IMG/VR virus record: IMGVR_UViG_3300010413_000195
Coordinates: 1 to 21,899 of that record
Source: a virus
DNA: 21,899 bases
Reading direction: 5' to 3' (one strand)
Shown: positions 1 to 6,630 of the stretch, piece after piece
Numbering within the stretch: position 1 is the first letter of the stretch
How the letters are laid out: every line of letters starts with the position of its first letter
Program-made: the position numbers and the translations under genes
The notes under the pieces: generated by a model
The model's database searches: none
What the model saw: the letters and a program-made list of their open reading frames with translations, nothing else
What the model was told of the DNA's origin: nothing

Positions 1-78
1 TATTCATCAGGCACTCTATCCGCCTGGAATATATAGATAATTTTTGATTAATATTAATCACGTCAATGATAACTATTT

Positions 79-95
79 GGCACAAAAATTGTGCC
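79..95. repeat. Perfect inverted repeat GGCACAA-AAA-TTGTGCC
   Basis: Seven base pairs with a three-base spacer. As DNA it has the dyad shape of an operator for a small dimeric repressor. As RNA it would be a short hairpin. No T run follows, so it is not an intrinsic terminator on the + strand. Confidence 0.5.
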
Positions 96-117
96 ATTTG
101 GAACATCGCCGGAGTGC

Positions 118-227
118 TAGACTTGATATAATTACTAGACTATCCGGCGGTGGATATATCCGGTGTGCATAGTCAACTATTCTATCATTCTATACCCTAC
201 ATATTGACTATTATTATATCAAGTCTA
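118..227. repeat. Perfect 15-bp inverted repeat with 80-base spacer
   Basis: TAGACTTGATATAAT at 118-132 is the exact reverse complement of ATTATATCAAGTCTA at 213-227. The spacer holds another 8-bp inverted pair (ATAGTCAA at 169-176, TTGACTAT at 204-211), so the arms are nested. A perfect 15-base match at this distance is unlikely by chance even in AT-rich DNA. It could be paired binding sites for one protein, an extrudable cruciform, or a structured transcript. Confidence 0.6.
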
Positions 228-443
228 TTGTTTACATTTTACATATAGCTATTTTGTTCTGGATAGTCTATCAGCCTGGATTTATAGCGTAACCCACCGG
301 AATATATAGCCAATTCAGGAAAAACCCGAAGAAACGTCTAGACCTTACTTTACCACTAAAAGAATGACCTCGCAACAATCGGCTACGCACCGTACAGACG
401 TCTGGCAGAAAATTAAACGGTCACCACCTTGTATATCCACTAC

Positions 444-457
444 ACTGCTGTAGCAGT
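444..457. promoter_or_regulatory. TGTA-loop hairpin, copy A
   Basis: ACTGC-TGTA-GCAGT, a perfect five-base-pair stem around a TGTA loop, preceded by TAC and followed by TATAAGG. It matches the architecture of the hairpins at 668-681, 6594-6607 and 13783-13794. Its last base is the first base of the first TTATAAGGT repeat. Confidence 0.45.
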
Positions 458-604
458 TATAAGGTTAGATATTACTTATATATTAAATACTTACAGATAT
501 TATAAGGTTTTTAGACATTTATAAGGTGGCAGTATCTACAAAAGTACCGCAATTATAAGGTGGTGGAAGTATGCGGATCTACGATCCTTTTTGTATTATA
601 AGGT
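457..604 (+). repeat. Five direct copies of TTATAAGGT
   Basis: Identical nonamers begin at 457, 500, 519, 553 and 596, all in the same orientation, with intervals of 43, 19, 34 and 43 bases. Copies 3 to 5 extend to TTATAAGGTGG. All are untranslated and lie just before the HTH and terminase genes. Repeated same-strand sites of this kind are typical of protein-binding arrays such as replication iterons or small-terminase packaging sites. The HTH protein encoded at 695 is a natural candidate ligand, but that is inference. They could instead be repeated -10-like promoter elements, since each contains TATAAG. Confidence 0.65.
575..592 (+). terminator. Weak intrinsic terminator candidate
   Basis: GGATC-TAC-GATCC followed directly by TTTTT. 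The stem is only five base pairs and the T run five, so efficiency would be low. It lies inside the TTATAAGGT array and upstream of the TTGACA promoter, a sensible place to shield the late operon from upstream transcription. Confidence 0.3.
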
Positions 605-616
605 GGATGTGCTCCC

Positions 617-645
617 TTGACATGGAAAGTATAAGTGTCTATAGA
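617..645 (+). promoter_or_regulatory. Sigma70-like promoter for the head operon
   Basis: TTGACA at 617-622 matches the -35 consensus exactly. After 17 bases comes TATAGA at 640-645, matching four of six -10 positions. It is the best promoter-like pair I see in the untranslated region, about 50 bases before the first gene. A TATAAT at 649-654 is also present but its spacing to the -35 box is too long. Confidence 0.4.
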
Positions 646-667
646 ACTTATAATGATTAAAATCTAC

Positions 668-681
668 GGACCTGTAGGTCC
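668..681. promoter_or_regulatory. TGTA-loop hairpin, copy B
   Basis: GGACC-TGTA-GGTCC with TAC before and TTAATAT after. The gene start at 695 is 13 bases downstream and its Shine-Dalgarno is weak (AGAG), so the hairpin could sit in the 5' leader and affect translation. Compared with copy C (GCACC/GGTGC), one stem pair differs on both sides with pairing kept. Confidence 0.55.
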
Positions 682-694
682 TTAATATAGAGAT

Positions 695-1099
695 ATGAAA
701 GACGAGCACATACATCCGTCAGATGTACACATTAAGGACATAGGGATAGATAAGACGCGCTACAGGGCAAAGAGCATATTGCCGCTGCTTAATATATCTT
801 TCTATCAATTAAATAAGATAGTAAACCGTTATCATATACCGTGCGAACAGGACCAGCGGTACTACCGGTCATGGAAGTACTATCGCGCAAGGGAAGTCTT
901 TGAAATAGCGGAAATACGGCGCCTGGAGCTTACCGGCGAATATACCGTCAAGGGAATAAAGCGTAAGTTGCAACAGTTGCGCGATGGACGCAAGCATTAT
1001 ACGTTCAGGGAGAACGGTATTAAATACCGGTATGGACGCAAGGCCGGCAAGCATAAGAAGGGTATAGAAGAACTGAAGCGCGAAGGGATACTATACTAA
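695..1099 (+). CDS. MerR-like HTH protein, candidate small terminase or regulator
   Basis: A basic protein of 134 residues. Residues about 24-100 look like a MerR-type winged helix: a first helix around YRAKSILPLLNIS, a wing region rich in Tyr and Arg, then EVFEIAEIRRLELTGEYTVK, which resembles the MerR helix following the wing ('L...G.ti..I+..L'). The last 30 residues are Lys/Arg-rich. It sits directly before the large terminase, the usual place for a small terminase subunit, and directly after a direct-repeat array that could be its DNA target. Equally it could be a late-operon regulator. ATG 695 has only a weak ribosome binding site (AGAG), with a hairpin just upstream. The HTH reading is moderately sure; the small terminase role is inference from position. 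Confidence 0.6.
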   Translation: MKDEHIHPSDVHIKDIGIDKTRYRAKSILPLLNISFYQLNKIVNRYHIPCEQDQRYYRSWKYYRAREVFEIAEIRRLELTGEYTVKGIKRKLQQLRDGRKHYTFRENGIKYRYGRKAGKHKKGIEELKREGILY

Positions 1100-1118
1100 C
1101 GTCGCTAAGGAGTATTAA

Positions 1119-3320
1119 ATGTCACAATATTACGCACTATGGTTGAGGAATTACGAGATCTACCAGTGCAAGCAGAAGAAGTATTCCATCAAACAGCTCC
1201 AGCAGAAGTTTGGGCTTTCCTACTCTACCATTCAGCACGCCTATAAGTGGACTAAGAATATATTAGACACCTATACAACGCGTTTGGACGAAATCAAGCC
1301 GAGCGAAGTGCTTATGATGTTTGACCAGGGACTTGATATCCGTACCATATGCGACAAGTACCGCGCCACTCCGGAAGTAATTAATATTATTTTAACACGT
1401 AACGGTCGTACTATCCCTGAATCCCACGCCATGCCGACAAGGTCTAAAGATCCTGCCGCAACTGCCGACAAGAAGGAAGAGCGGCGCAAAGTGGTAGAGG
1501 CCATGTACGACAAAGGCATGACTAAGAGAGAGATCGCTGATGCTGCAGGCGTATCGGTCCGCACCGTAGAGAGCTCCCTGCACGACAGCGGGGTTATACC
1601 GGTAGACAACGTCGTCAAACTTAAAGGTAAGAGACAAAAACTTTCACAGAACGTTGCCTTTAACAAGGTTGATTACTGCCATACCGGTATACTTGATTTT
1701 GTCCGCAGAAAAGACTTCCTCAACTTCAACCTCTTCCCCATGCAGGAGCTTATATTAAAGATATTCTACGGCCTGGACCTGACCGACCATGAGAAGAAGA
1801 TAGCTGAACAATTATATGACCACGACAAGAACGGAGCGCCCAACAGCGAGGGCAAGTCCACCTGGGATGGAACGCAGAAGGAATATAAGGAACTGGTGCT
1901 GGTAACCGGCATGCGTGGCGGTAAGACCGTACTAGCGTCGGTAATAGCATGTATAGAAGAACATGAACTGTACAAACATTATATTACGCGTGGGTCTGTC
2001 TCCGATTACTACGGGTTTGCCGGTAACCAGCAGGTGTTTATATTGATAGTGGCGACCAACGAGACGCAGGCGCTGGACACGTCCATGTCTGCCATCCGCA
2101 GCCGTGTAAGGGGTTCAGACTATTATAAGAACCGCGGAGGTGCTATTAAAGAGCTGGAAACCGACTTTAAATTTTATGACACTAACCTGGTTATACGGTC
2201 AGGACATTCCAACAGTTCGTCACTGGCAGGTAAGACATCGAAGGCTGTGATTATAGAAGAGTTATCCAGATTTAGAGATAGCCGCAGTGGGAGCAGAAGT
2301 TCACGTCCAGTCTATGAGACTGTTACGCGGGGAACCGCTTCGTTTGGTAATGATGGAAAGATCATAAATATTACATCCCCGCTGGAAGCGACTGATTTCT
2401 GTTTTGAGCTCTACGACGCAGCACGTGACGTGGACAATATGGTTGGATTTATACTGCCGACATGGAAGATGAACCCGAATATATTCCGCTACGCTTCACA
2501 GTGCACCAAGCGGAATCACGCCCACCTTCAGGCAGAGTACCGCAAGAACCCTGAAGGTGCTGCCCGTGATTATGGTTGTGACTGCTCCATGGCATTAGAA
2601 GCATACTTCCGCCGGCAGGACAAGATTGACAATGCACTGAGCAGCGAAAAACAGCCTATAGACGAGATGGGAAGGTTTGCCCCGTGGTTCCGCGGAAAGA
2701 GTGAATATACCTACTTTCTGCATGGTGACCCTGCCGTCAAGAATGATAACTTCGGCCTGTGCCTTGGCCACGCGGAAGAAGACAAGGTCGTGATAGACCT
2801 GCTGCACTATTTTAAGGCTCCGAAGGGCGGAGAGATAGACATGGAAGAGCTGCAGGAGTTCTTCAATAACCTCATGGACCTGTTTCAGATAGACACGGCC
2901 TCGTTTGACACGTGGGCCATACCGAGCATAAAACAGTCTATAGAAAAGCGGGGCGTGCAGTTTAAGAATCTATTAATCACCAAAGAGGTATACGATAATC
3001 TTAAAGGCATGATTTATAATGACCAGCTGGTGGCGCCCAAGAACGGTGACCTTGAAAAGGAGCTGAAAGAGCTGGTATTGATCAACGGTAAGAAAGTAGA
3101 TCATTTAAAGAAAGGCAGCAAGGACCTTGCAGACAGCCTTGCCGGCGTATGTTTCCACTGCTTTAATTACATGGAGCAGGACAGCGCGTATAAGGTTAAA
3201 TACGGACATAAGCGGATATTCGGCAATGAGCAGACTATAGCGGAAAAAGAGGGCCTTCGTGACGGCACCGGAAGTATAAGCGGTCGATTGCGAAGGATTG
3301 AAGACACATTTGGGATTTAG
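1119..3320 (+). CDS. Terminase large subunit with N-terminal HTH segments
   Basis: The motor and nuclease that package DNA into the prohead. The ATPase domain has Walker A GMRGGKT (264-270), Walker B AVIIEE (376-381) and a coupling motif NITSP (417-421). The RNase H-fold nuclease domain starts near 530, with D537 in HGDPA, acidic residues in IDTASFDTW (591-599), and D669/D672 in KDLADS. The first 160 residues are unusual: three helix-turn-helix-like units at about 22-42, 63-92 and 124-155 (the last, TKREIADAAGVSVRTVESSL, is the clearest). Large terminases usually lack such domains, so part of the DNA-recognition role of a small subunit may be fused here. RBS AAGGAG lies before ATG 1119. The protein is longer than most large terminases because of this extension. 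Confidence 0.93.
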   Translation: MSQYYALWLRNYEIYQCKQKKYSIKQLQQKFGLSYSTIQHAYKWTKNILDTYTTRLDEIKPSEVLMMFDQGLDIRTICDKYRATPEVINIILTRNGRTIPESHAMPTRSKDPAATADKKEERRKVVEAMYDKGMTKREIADAAGVSVRTVESSLHDSGVIPVDNVVKLKGKRQKLSQNVAFNKVDYCHTGILDFVRRKDFLNFNLFPMQELILKIFYGLDLTDHEKKIAEQLYDHDKNGAPNSEGKSTWDGTQKEYKELVLVTGMRGGKTVLASVIACIEEHELYKHYITRGSVSDYYGFAGNQQVFILIVATNETQALDTSMSAIRSRVRGSDYYKNRGGAIKELETDFKFYDTNLVIRSGHSNSSSLAGKTSKAVIIEELSRFRDSRSGSRSSRPVYETVTRGTASFGNDGKIINITSPLEATDFCFELYDAARDVDNMVGFILPTWKMNPNIFRYASQCTKRNHAHLQAEYRKNPEGAARDYGCDCSMALEAYFRRQDKIDNALSSEKQPIDEMGRFAPWFRGKSEYTYFLHGDPAVKNDNFGLCLGHAEEDKVVIDLLHYFKAPKGGEIDMEELQEFFNNLMDLFQIDTASFDTWAIPSIKQSIEKRGVQFKNLLITKEVYDNLKGMIYNDQLVAPKNGDLEKELKELVLINGKKVDHLKKGSKDLADSLAGVCFHCFNYMEQDSAYKVKYGHKRIFGNEQTIAEKEGLRDGTGSISGRLRRIEDTFGI

Positions 3321-3340
3321 AGATGCATGGAGGTAATATA

Positions 3341-3826
3341 ATGACCTTTCGTGAATGGATGTTTAATAAGTGGGGGCTTAAAGAGTTCTGCCCGGCAGGT
3401 ACCATGTTCTATGATAAGCAAATACCTCCGGCCAAGGAATACGGCAGGATATCCATGGAAGAATTGAGAGAACTACTGCCGGATACTTACATACAGGAAT
3501 CTGGTAAGACAGGAATAGTAAGAAAGTCTGACATATGGGACTATGAATACATACTTACGTCAGTAGAGGAAATACAGAGGTGGACCAGGCATAATCAGAT
3601 AGACCGCATTAAGTATGACATTAAGGGCTTTAATTGCAACCATTATGCCGTAGCAACGTGGGGATGTGCCAACATATGGACACCTACCGTCTGCCTTGGG
3701 CTTGCCCTTGAAATACGGCATGCCAAGAACTGGTTTGTAGACGCCGATAAGGTCTTATGGGAACTTGAAGGAATGAGTGATGGTATAAAGCTGAGGTATT
3801 CTGAATTTTATGAATATAAAATATAG
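3341..3826 (+). CDS. MOA-C-like papain-fold candidate (lectin MOA-related family)
   Basis: A protein of 161 residues. I use ATG 3341 rather than 3323 because GGAGGT sits six bases before 3341. The C-terminal half follows the pattern of phage 'lectin MOA-related' proteins, named after the cysteine-protease domain of Marasmius oreades agglutinin: LTSVEEIQRW, then a Cys in FNCNHYA (C99), a Gly/Trp-rich stretch, then RHAKNWFVD (H127, N130) and LWELEG (E141/E143). C99, H127 and E141 or E143 are in the order and approximate spacing of the Cys-His-Glu triad I know for that family. The usual C-D-D-F run is here C-N-H-Y, so activity is uncertain. It lies between terminase and portal. It could act in head maturation or DNA entry; neither is shown. 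Confidence 0.5.
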   Translation: MTFREWMFNKWGLKEFCPAGTMFYDKQIPPAKEYGRISMEELRELLPDTYIQESGKTGIVRKSDIWDYEYILTSVEEIQRWTRHNQIDRIKYDIKGFNCNHYAVATWGCANIWTPTVCLGLALEIRHAKNWFVDADKVLWELEGMSDGIKLRYSEFYEYKI

Positions 3827-3840
3827 ATAAGGAGATAAAC

Positions 3841-3870
3841 ATGAACGAGGATGAACCATGGCCACTCTAA
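3841..3870 (+). CDS. Nine-codon mini-ORF overlapping the portal start
   Basis: ATG 3841 follows AAGGAG at 3829-3834 with good spacing and reads MNEDEPWPL then TAA. It overlaps the first codons of the portal gene (ATG 3858) in another frame, and its ribosome binding site is stronger than the portal's own CGAGGA. It may be a leader peptide that hands ribosomes to the portal by termination-reinitiation. It is too short for any homology argument. Confidence 0.3.
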   Translation: MNEDEPWPL

Positions 3871-5618
3871 CCAAGGCCAAACTTTTAGAAGAGCTCGAAA
3901 AGGGGCTATCACAGACAGCTATCGCCAAGAAATACGGGTTAAGTCAGTCCGCTGTTTCGCAGAGGGTTAGACGTATCAACGCAGATGGAGTATCCACGGC
4001 CAGAAGGCCTTCCAGTAAGAGTAGGACCACTGCTGTAGCGGTTAAAAGTGAACCGTCTTCGCCGCCAATGAATGTAAGGGCAGTTTCTTCAGGAGGTCGT
4101 ATATTCCAGGGCGAGAAGGGCGAGATCTATAATCCGGACAGTTTGACTACGAACGTCTACCGGCAGATGACCTTTGACGCCCAGATAAGGGCAGGGCTGA
4201 CCGTACTCAAGTTGCCGGTTCAGACGGCTAACTGGGAAATAAAATGCAAGAATAAAGAGATTACCGATCTCATATATAACAATCTCATCCAGTGGTGGGA
4301 CCTGTTTATGACATCCCTGCTTACGGCCGTGGAATTCGGTTACTCGGCCTTCGAGAAGCGGTGGAAAGAGGAAGACGGCAAGTATTTATACAGGCATCCA
4401 TTAGACCTGTACCCTGACAGTGTTAAGATAAAGCAGAACGCCAAGACCGGCGACTTTGACGGGATCATACAGCAGGTCAGTTACGTTACTCAGGAAGAGG
4501 TAACCATACCGGCCACCAAGTCATTTATATTCACCAATATGAAAGGTGAGAGCTTCGGTAATTTATACGGTATAAGCAAGTTAAAGGCAGCCTACAAGTT
4601 CTGGTACGCCGCTAGATATAATTATGACTTTGCGAACACCTTTTTCGAGACATTCTCCTCACCACTCGTTAAAGGCTTTGCCCCCAAGGGTACACAGGAT
4701 ATAAGGGATGACCGCGGAAATAAGACCGGCGAGACATCTAATATAGACGCCATGATGGGGATTATCGCCAATTTAAGGACGCGTTCCGCGGCCACCCTCC
4801 CTTGGACGCCAGACAAGCGGTGGGATATCGAGTTCATGGAAGCCAAGAGGACAGGGGCCGATTTTGTTGACTATATAAGATATCTCGATTTAATGAAGAT
4901 ACGCGCCATGTTCGTGCCTGACCTGATATTCGGCCACGGCGGTGAACGTGGAAGCTACGCGTTGGGAAAAGTCCATTATAGAGTATTCTTAAAGTCTGTA
5001 GACGGCATGCTGTCTGCTGTCAAATTCCATTTGGACAGGTACCTTTTGCCGCAGCTGGTTGAATACAACTTCGGTCCTAACGCAGATCAGGCTGAGTGGA
5101 TATTTGAGCCTCCGTCAAAAGAAGACCGCGAGACATTGGAAACGGTATTTACCGAACTGGTCAAGGACGGTGCTATTAATCCGGACATAGATACCATGGC
5201 TGAACGTCTTGGTATTCCCATGCCGAAGAATGCGGACGGCAACGCGCCTAAGCGGTTTAAATCGAAGGTAACTGACATAGTAGACAAGCAGAATGACGCG
5301 GTGTTGAAGAAGGTGGCTGACATCACTCAATACAAGAACAAGGTTGCCAATGCGGAGCGGTGGTCTCAGTCTAAAGTACCGGTCGGATGGACAAAGGCGT
5401 TAGAGGATACGTTGAGAAATGAGCTGATTGAGCTTGGATATTCGGCTGCCAAGGCCAAGTACACCGCAAAGCGTGTGGCGCAGAGTCGTAATAGCGATGT
5501 AGTGTGCAAAGTGTTGGAAATGATAGAAGAGCACCAGCATGAGAGTAGCGATAAGATTGTCAGCAAGGTAAAGTCAGAGCTGATAGATATGAGAGACAGG
5601 ATAGCATATTATTTATAG
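3858..5618 (+). CDS. Portal protein, DUF935 (Mu gp29-like), with N-terminal HTH
   Basis: The portal forms the ring at the unique head vertex through which DNA enters and leaves. Residues about 90-420 follow the DUF935 pattern: an early YRQMTFDAQIRAGLTVLK segment, NWEI (125-128), a PLDLYP turn (181-186), KAAYKFWYAARYNYDFANTF with the following SSPLVKG, and the helical VHYRVFLKSVDGML region. Residues 4-41 form an unexpected HTH (LSQTAIAKKYGLSQSAVSQRV), joined to the portal body by a Ser/Arg/Pro-rich linker (45-75). The C-terminal 100 residues are charged and helical. The HTH recalls those at the N-terminus of the terminase, which must dock on the portal during packaging. A TGTA-loop hairpin falls in the linker codons (4029-4042). 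Confidence 0.88.
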   Translation: MATLTKAKLLEELEKGLSQTAIAKKYGLSQSAVSQRVRRINADGVSTARRPSSKSRTTAVAVKSEPSSPPMNVRAVSSGGRIFQGEKGEIYNPDSLTTNVYRQMTFDAQIRAGLTVLKLPVQTANWEIKCKNKEITDLIYNNLIQWWDLFMTSLLTAVEFGYSAFEKRWKEEDGKYLYRHPLDLYPDSVKIKQNAKTGDFDGIIQQVSYVTQEEVTIPATKSFIFTNMKGESFGNLYGISKLKAAYKFWYAARYNYDFANTFFETFSSPLVKGFAPKGTQDIRDDRGNKTGETSNIDAMMGIIANLRTRSAATLPWTPDKRWDIEFMEAKRTGADFVDYIRYLDLMKIRAMFVPDLIFGHGGERGSYALGKVHYRVFLKSVDGMLSAVKFHLDRYLLPQLVEYNFGPNADQAEWIFEPPSKEDRETLETVFTELVKDGAINPDIDTMAERLGIPMPKNADGNAPKRFKSKVTDIVDKQNDAVLKKVADITQYKNKVANAERWSQSKVPVGWTKALEDTLRNELIELGYSAAKAKYTAKRVAQSRNSDVVCKVLEMIEEHQHESSDKIVSKVKSELIDMRDRIAYYL

Positions 5619-5627
5619 GAGAGAAAA

Positions 5628-5873
5628 ATGAGCGAATGTACATGCCCACTCTGCCAGGGAAAAGGTTTAATAGCAATTAAGTGTCCTGTATGCAAGGAGA
5701 AAGGAACCGTAGATATGAGCGCACCCAAACAGTCTGGACCGCCGAAGGGTAAGATAAAAATTAACGAGAAAATCACAACCGCCATGACCGACGTAAGGAC
5801 CGGTGAGGAAGATAAGCAAGAAACCGGAAAGGTACTCACGTTTAAAAAACAGTCGGAAATCACAGGCCCATAA
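5628..5873 (+). CDS. Small zinc-ribbon protein
   Basis: An 81-residue protein. Two CxxC knuckles, CPLCQGKG (6-13) and CPVCKEKG (19-26), form a compact zinc finger of DnaJ central-domain type. The rest is Pro/Lys-rich and probably disordered. It has a clear AGGAGAG ribosome binding site, begins nine bases after the portal stop, and its 3' end overlaps the next gene by 71 bases. Such small zinc proteins are common in phage genomes; no partner can be named. Confidence 0.7.
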   Translation: MSECTCPLCQGKGLIAIKCPVCKEKGTVDMSAPKQSGPPKGKIKINEKITTAMTDVRTGEEDKQETGKVLTFKKQSEITGP

Positions 5874-5997
5874 GTGTGCCCTGTGCAAATATGCCAGCTG
5901 GAAACTTAGCAGCAGCATTGATATGTTGTACTGCACTAAATTAAATAAAAACATGCATTATAAGACTGAAAGTGGATGTGAATGTTTCAAACGGTGA
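5803..5997 (+). CDS. Overlapping small Cys-rich protein
   Basis: 64 residues from a GTG start inside the preceding gene, read in another frame. The part outside the overlap has KCALCKYAS, then LYCTK and GCECF, five cysteines in a metal-binding arrangement common among short phage proteins. It fills a stretch that would otherwise be empty and overlaps the methyltransferase start by 26 bases. The start is uncertain: AAGGA lies only three bases before GTG 5803. The Cys pattern is the main support for it being real. Confidence 0.5.
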   Translation: MRKISKKPERYSRLKNSRKSQAHKCALCKYASWKLSSSIDMLYCTKLNKNMHYKTESGCECFKR

Positions 5998-6532
5998 AAA
6001 AATCATTCTTGACCTGTGCGCCGGAACCGGCTCATGGTCTTTACCATACCGGAGGATGGGATACGATGTTCGCCTAATTACGCTGCCTGAATATGATGTT
6101 AGAACATATAGACCGCCAAAGCCGGTCTATGGAGTGCTGGCCGCACCTCCCTGTACTGAGTTTTCGTTGAGCGGGGCACGCTGGTGGAAGGAAAAAGGTA
6201 ATCAGGCTTTAATGGACGCACTTGCAATAGTTGATGCATGTATGAGAATTATATTACTATCAAGGCCTAAGTTCTGGTGTCTGGAGAACCCGGTGGGACG
6301 ATTAAAACACTACCTTGGCGAGCCCGTCATGCGGTTTGATCCATGTGATTTCGGCGATCATTATACAAAGAAGACATGCCTGTGGGGAAGATTTAACAAG
6401 CCTCGCAAGAACAGGGTAGAACCGACGGAAGGCTCTAAAATGCAGAAGCTGCCAGACTCTAAAGGCCGTGCAGAAAAGCGCGCCGAGACACCACTTGGAT
6501 TTGCAATGGCATTCTGGGCGGTTAATCAGTAA
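5972..6532 (+). CDS. Short DNA cytosine-C5 methyltransferase
   Basis: 186 residues. Motif I is LDLCAGTGSWS (13-23), the SAM-binding loop. The catalytic motif IV is APPCTEFSLSG with C61 as the nucleophile. Motif VI is ENP (105-107) where most have ENV. TKKTCLWG (132-139) matches the region after motif VIII. The protein is about half the length of bacterial Dcm-type enzymes and has little room for a target-recognition domain, as in other compact phage members. It would methylate cytosine in phage DNA, perhaps against host restriction. GTG 5972 is the probable start (GTG 5978 also possible). A GCCGC-TGAA-GCGGC hairpin follows the stop codon. Confidence 0.8.
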   Translation: MDVNVSNGEKIILDLCAGTGSWSLPYRRMGYDVRLITLPEYDVRTYRPPKPVYGVLAAPPCTEFSLSGARWWKEKGNQALMDALAIVDACMRIILLSRPKFWCLENPVGRLKHYLGEPVMRFDPCDFGDHYTKKTCLWGRFNKPRKNRVEPTEGSKMQKLPDSKGRAEKRAETPLGFAMAFWAVNQ

Positions 6533-6534
6533 AC

Positions 6535-6548
6535 GCCGCTGAAGCGGC
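6535..6548. promoter_or_regulatory. TGAA-loop hairpin after the C5 methyltransferase
   Basis: GCCGC-TGAA-GCGGC, a perfect GC-rich five-base-pair stem three bases after the stop codon. No T run follows, so it is not a classical terminator. Its size and flanks (AAC before, TGAATAC after) resemble the TGTA hairpins, one of which lies 45 bases downstream in the same gap. It may protect the upstream mRNA 3' end or belong to the same family. Confidence 0.45.
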
Positions 6549-6593
6549 TGAATACTTAGTAAGGTAATAACGCATACCAGGGTGGAGAGCTAC

Positions 6594-6607
6594 GCACCTG
6601 TAGGTGC
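6594..6607. promoter_or_regulatory. TGTA-loop hairpin, copy C
   Basis: GCACC-TGTA-GGTGC with TAC before and TTAATAT after. It matches copy B at 668-681 in loop, length and both flanks. The second stem pair is C-G here and G-C in copy B, a compensatory change. It lies 23 bases before the start at 6631, whose AGGAG site is outside the stem. Confidence 0.55.
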
Positions 6608-6630
6608 TTAATATATTAATAGGAGTTACT

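Larger units (their letters stand above)
15..280. repeat. Dispersed direct repeat TCTATCNGCCTGGA (two copies)
   Basis: TCTATCCGCCTGGA at 15-28 recurs as TCTATCAGCCTGGA at 267-280, 13 of 14 bases identical. The bases after the first copy (GGAATATATAG) also recur at 299-309, so the beginning of the window appears partly duplicated around 250-310. The two copies flank the inverted-repeat block. No function is assigned. Confidence 0.5.
1..694. other. Long untranslated control region before the terminase operon
   Basis: I find no convincing gene in this stretch; all three forward frames are broken often. It is AT-rich and full of structure. Besides the elements listed separately, it contains CGCCGGA (107-113) facing TCCGGCG (143-149), ATAGTCAA (169-176) facing TTGACTAT (204-211), the self-complementary GATAGTCTATC (262-272), GTCTAGAC (336-343) and CAGACGTCTG (395-404). 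In head-gene modules the packaging recognition site often lies just before or within the small terminase gene, so a pac/cos role is plausible. An origin of replication or a multi-promoter late control region would fit as well. The density of dyads followed by direct repeats is seen; the role is inferred. Confidence 0.7.

Noticed and set aside
571-660. A 29-codon ORF (ATG CGG ATC ... TAA) following AAGGTGGTGGA in the repeat array
   Set aside because: It runs through the T-tract hairpin, the TTATAAGGT copy at 596 and the promoter-like boxes, and its ribosome binding site is one of the repeats. These features explain the bases better than a peptide.
1-694. Possible CRISPR array in the untranslated region
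   Set aside because: The repeats are only nine bases and the intervals are irregular (43, 19, 34, 43); no palindromic repeat unit or cas gene is present.
1271-1666. Long reverse-strand open frames inside the terminase gene, and similar ones in 5609-5954, 10596-11015, 13433-13756 and 15908-16247
   Set aside because: They are antisense to well-supported genes, have no ribosome binding site or recognisable domain, and follow from the codon use of the sense gene.
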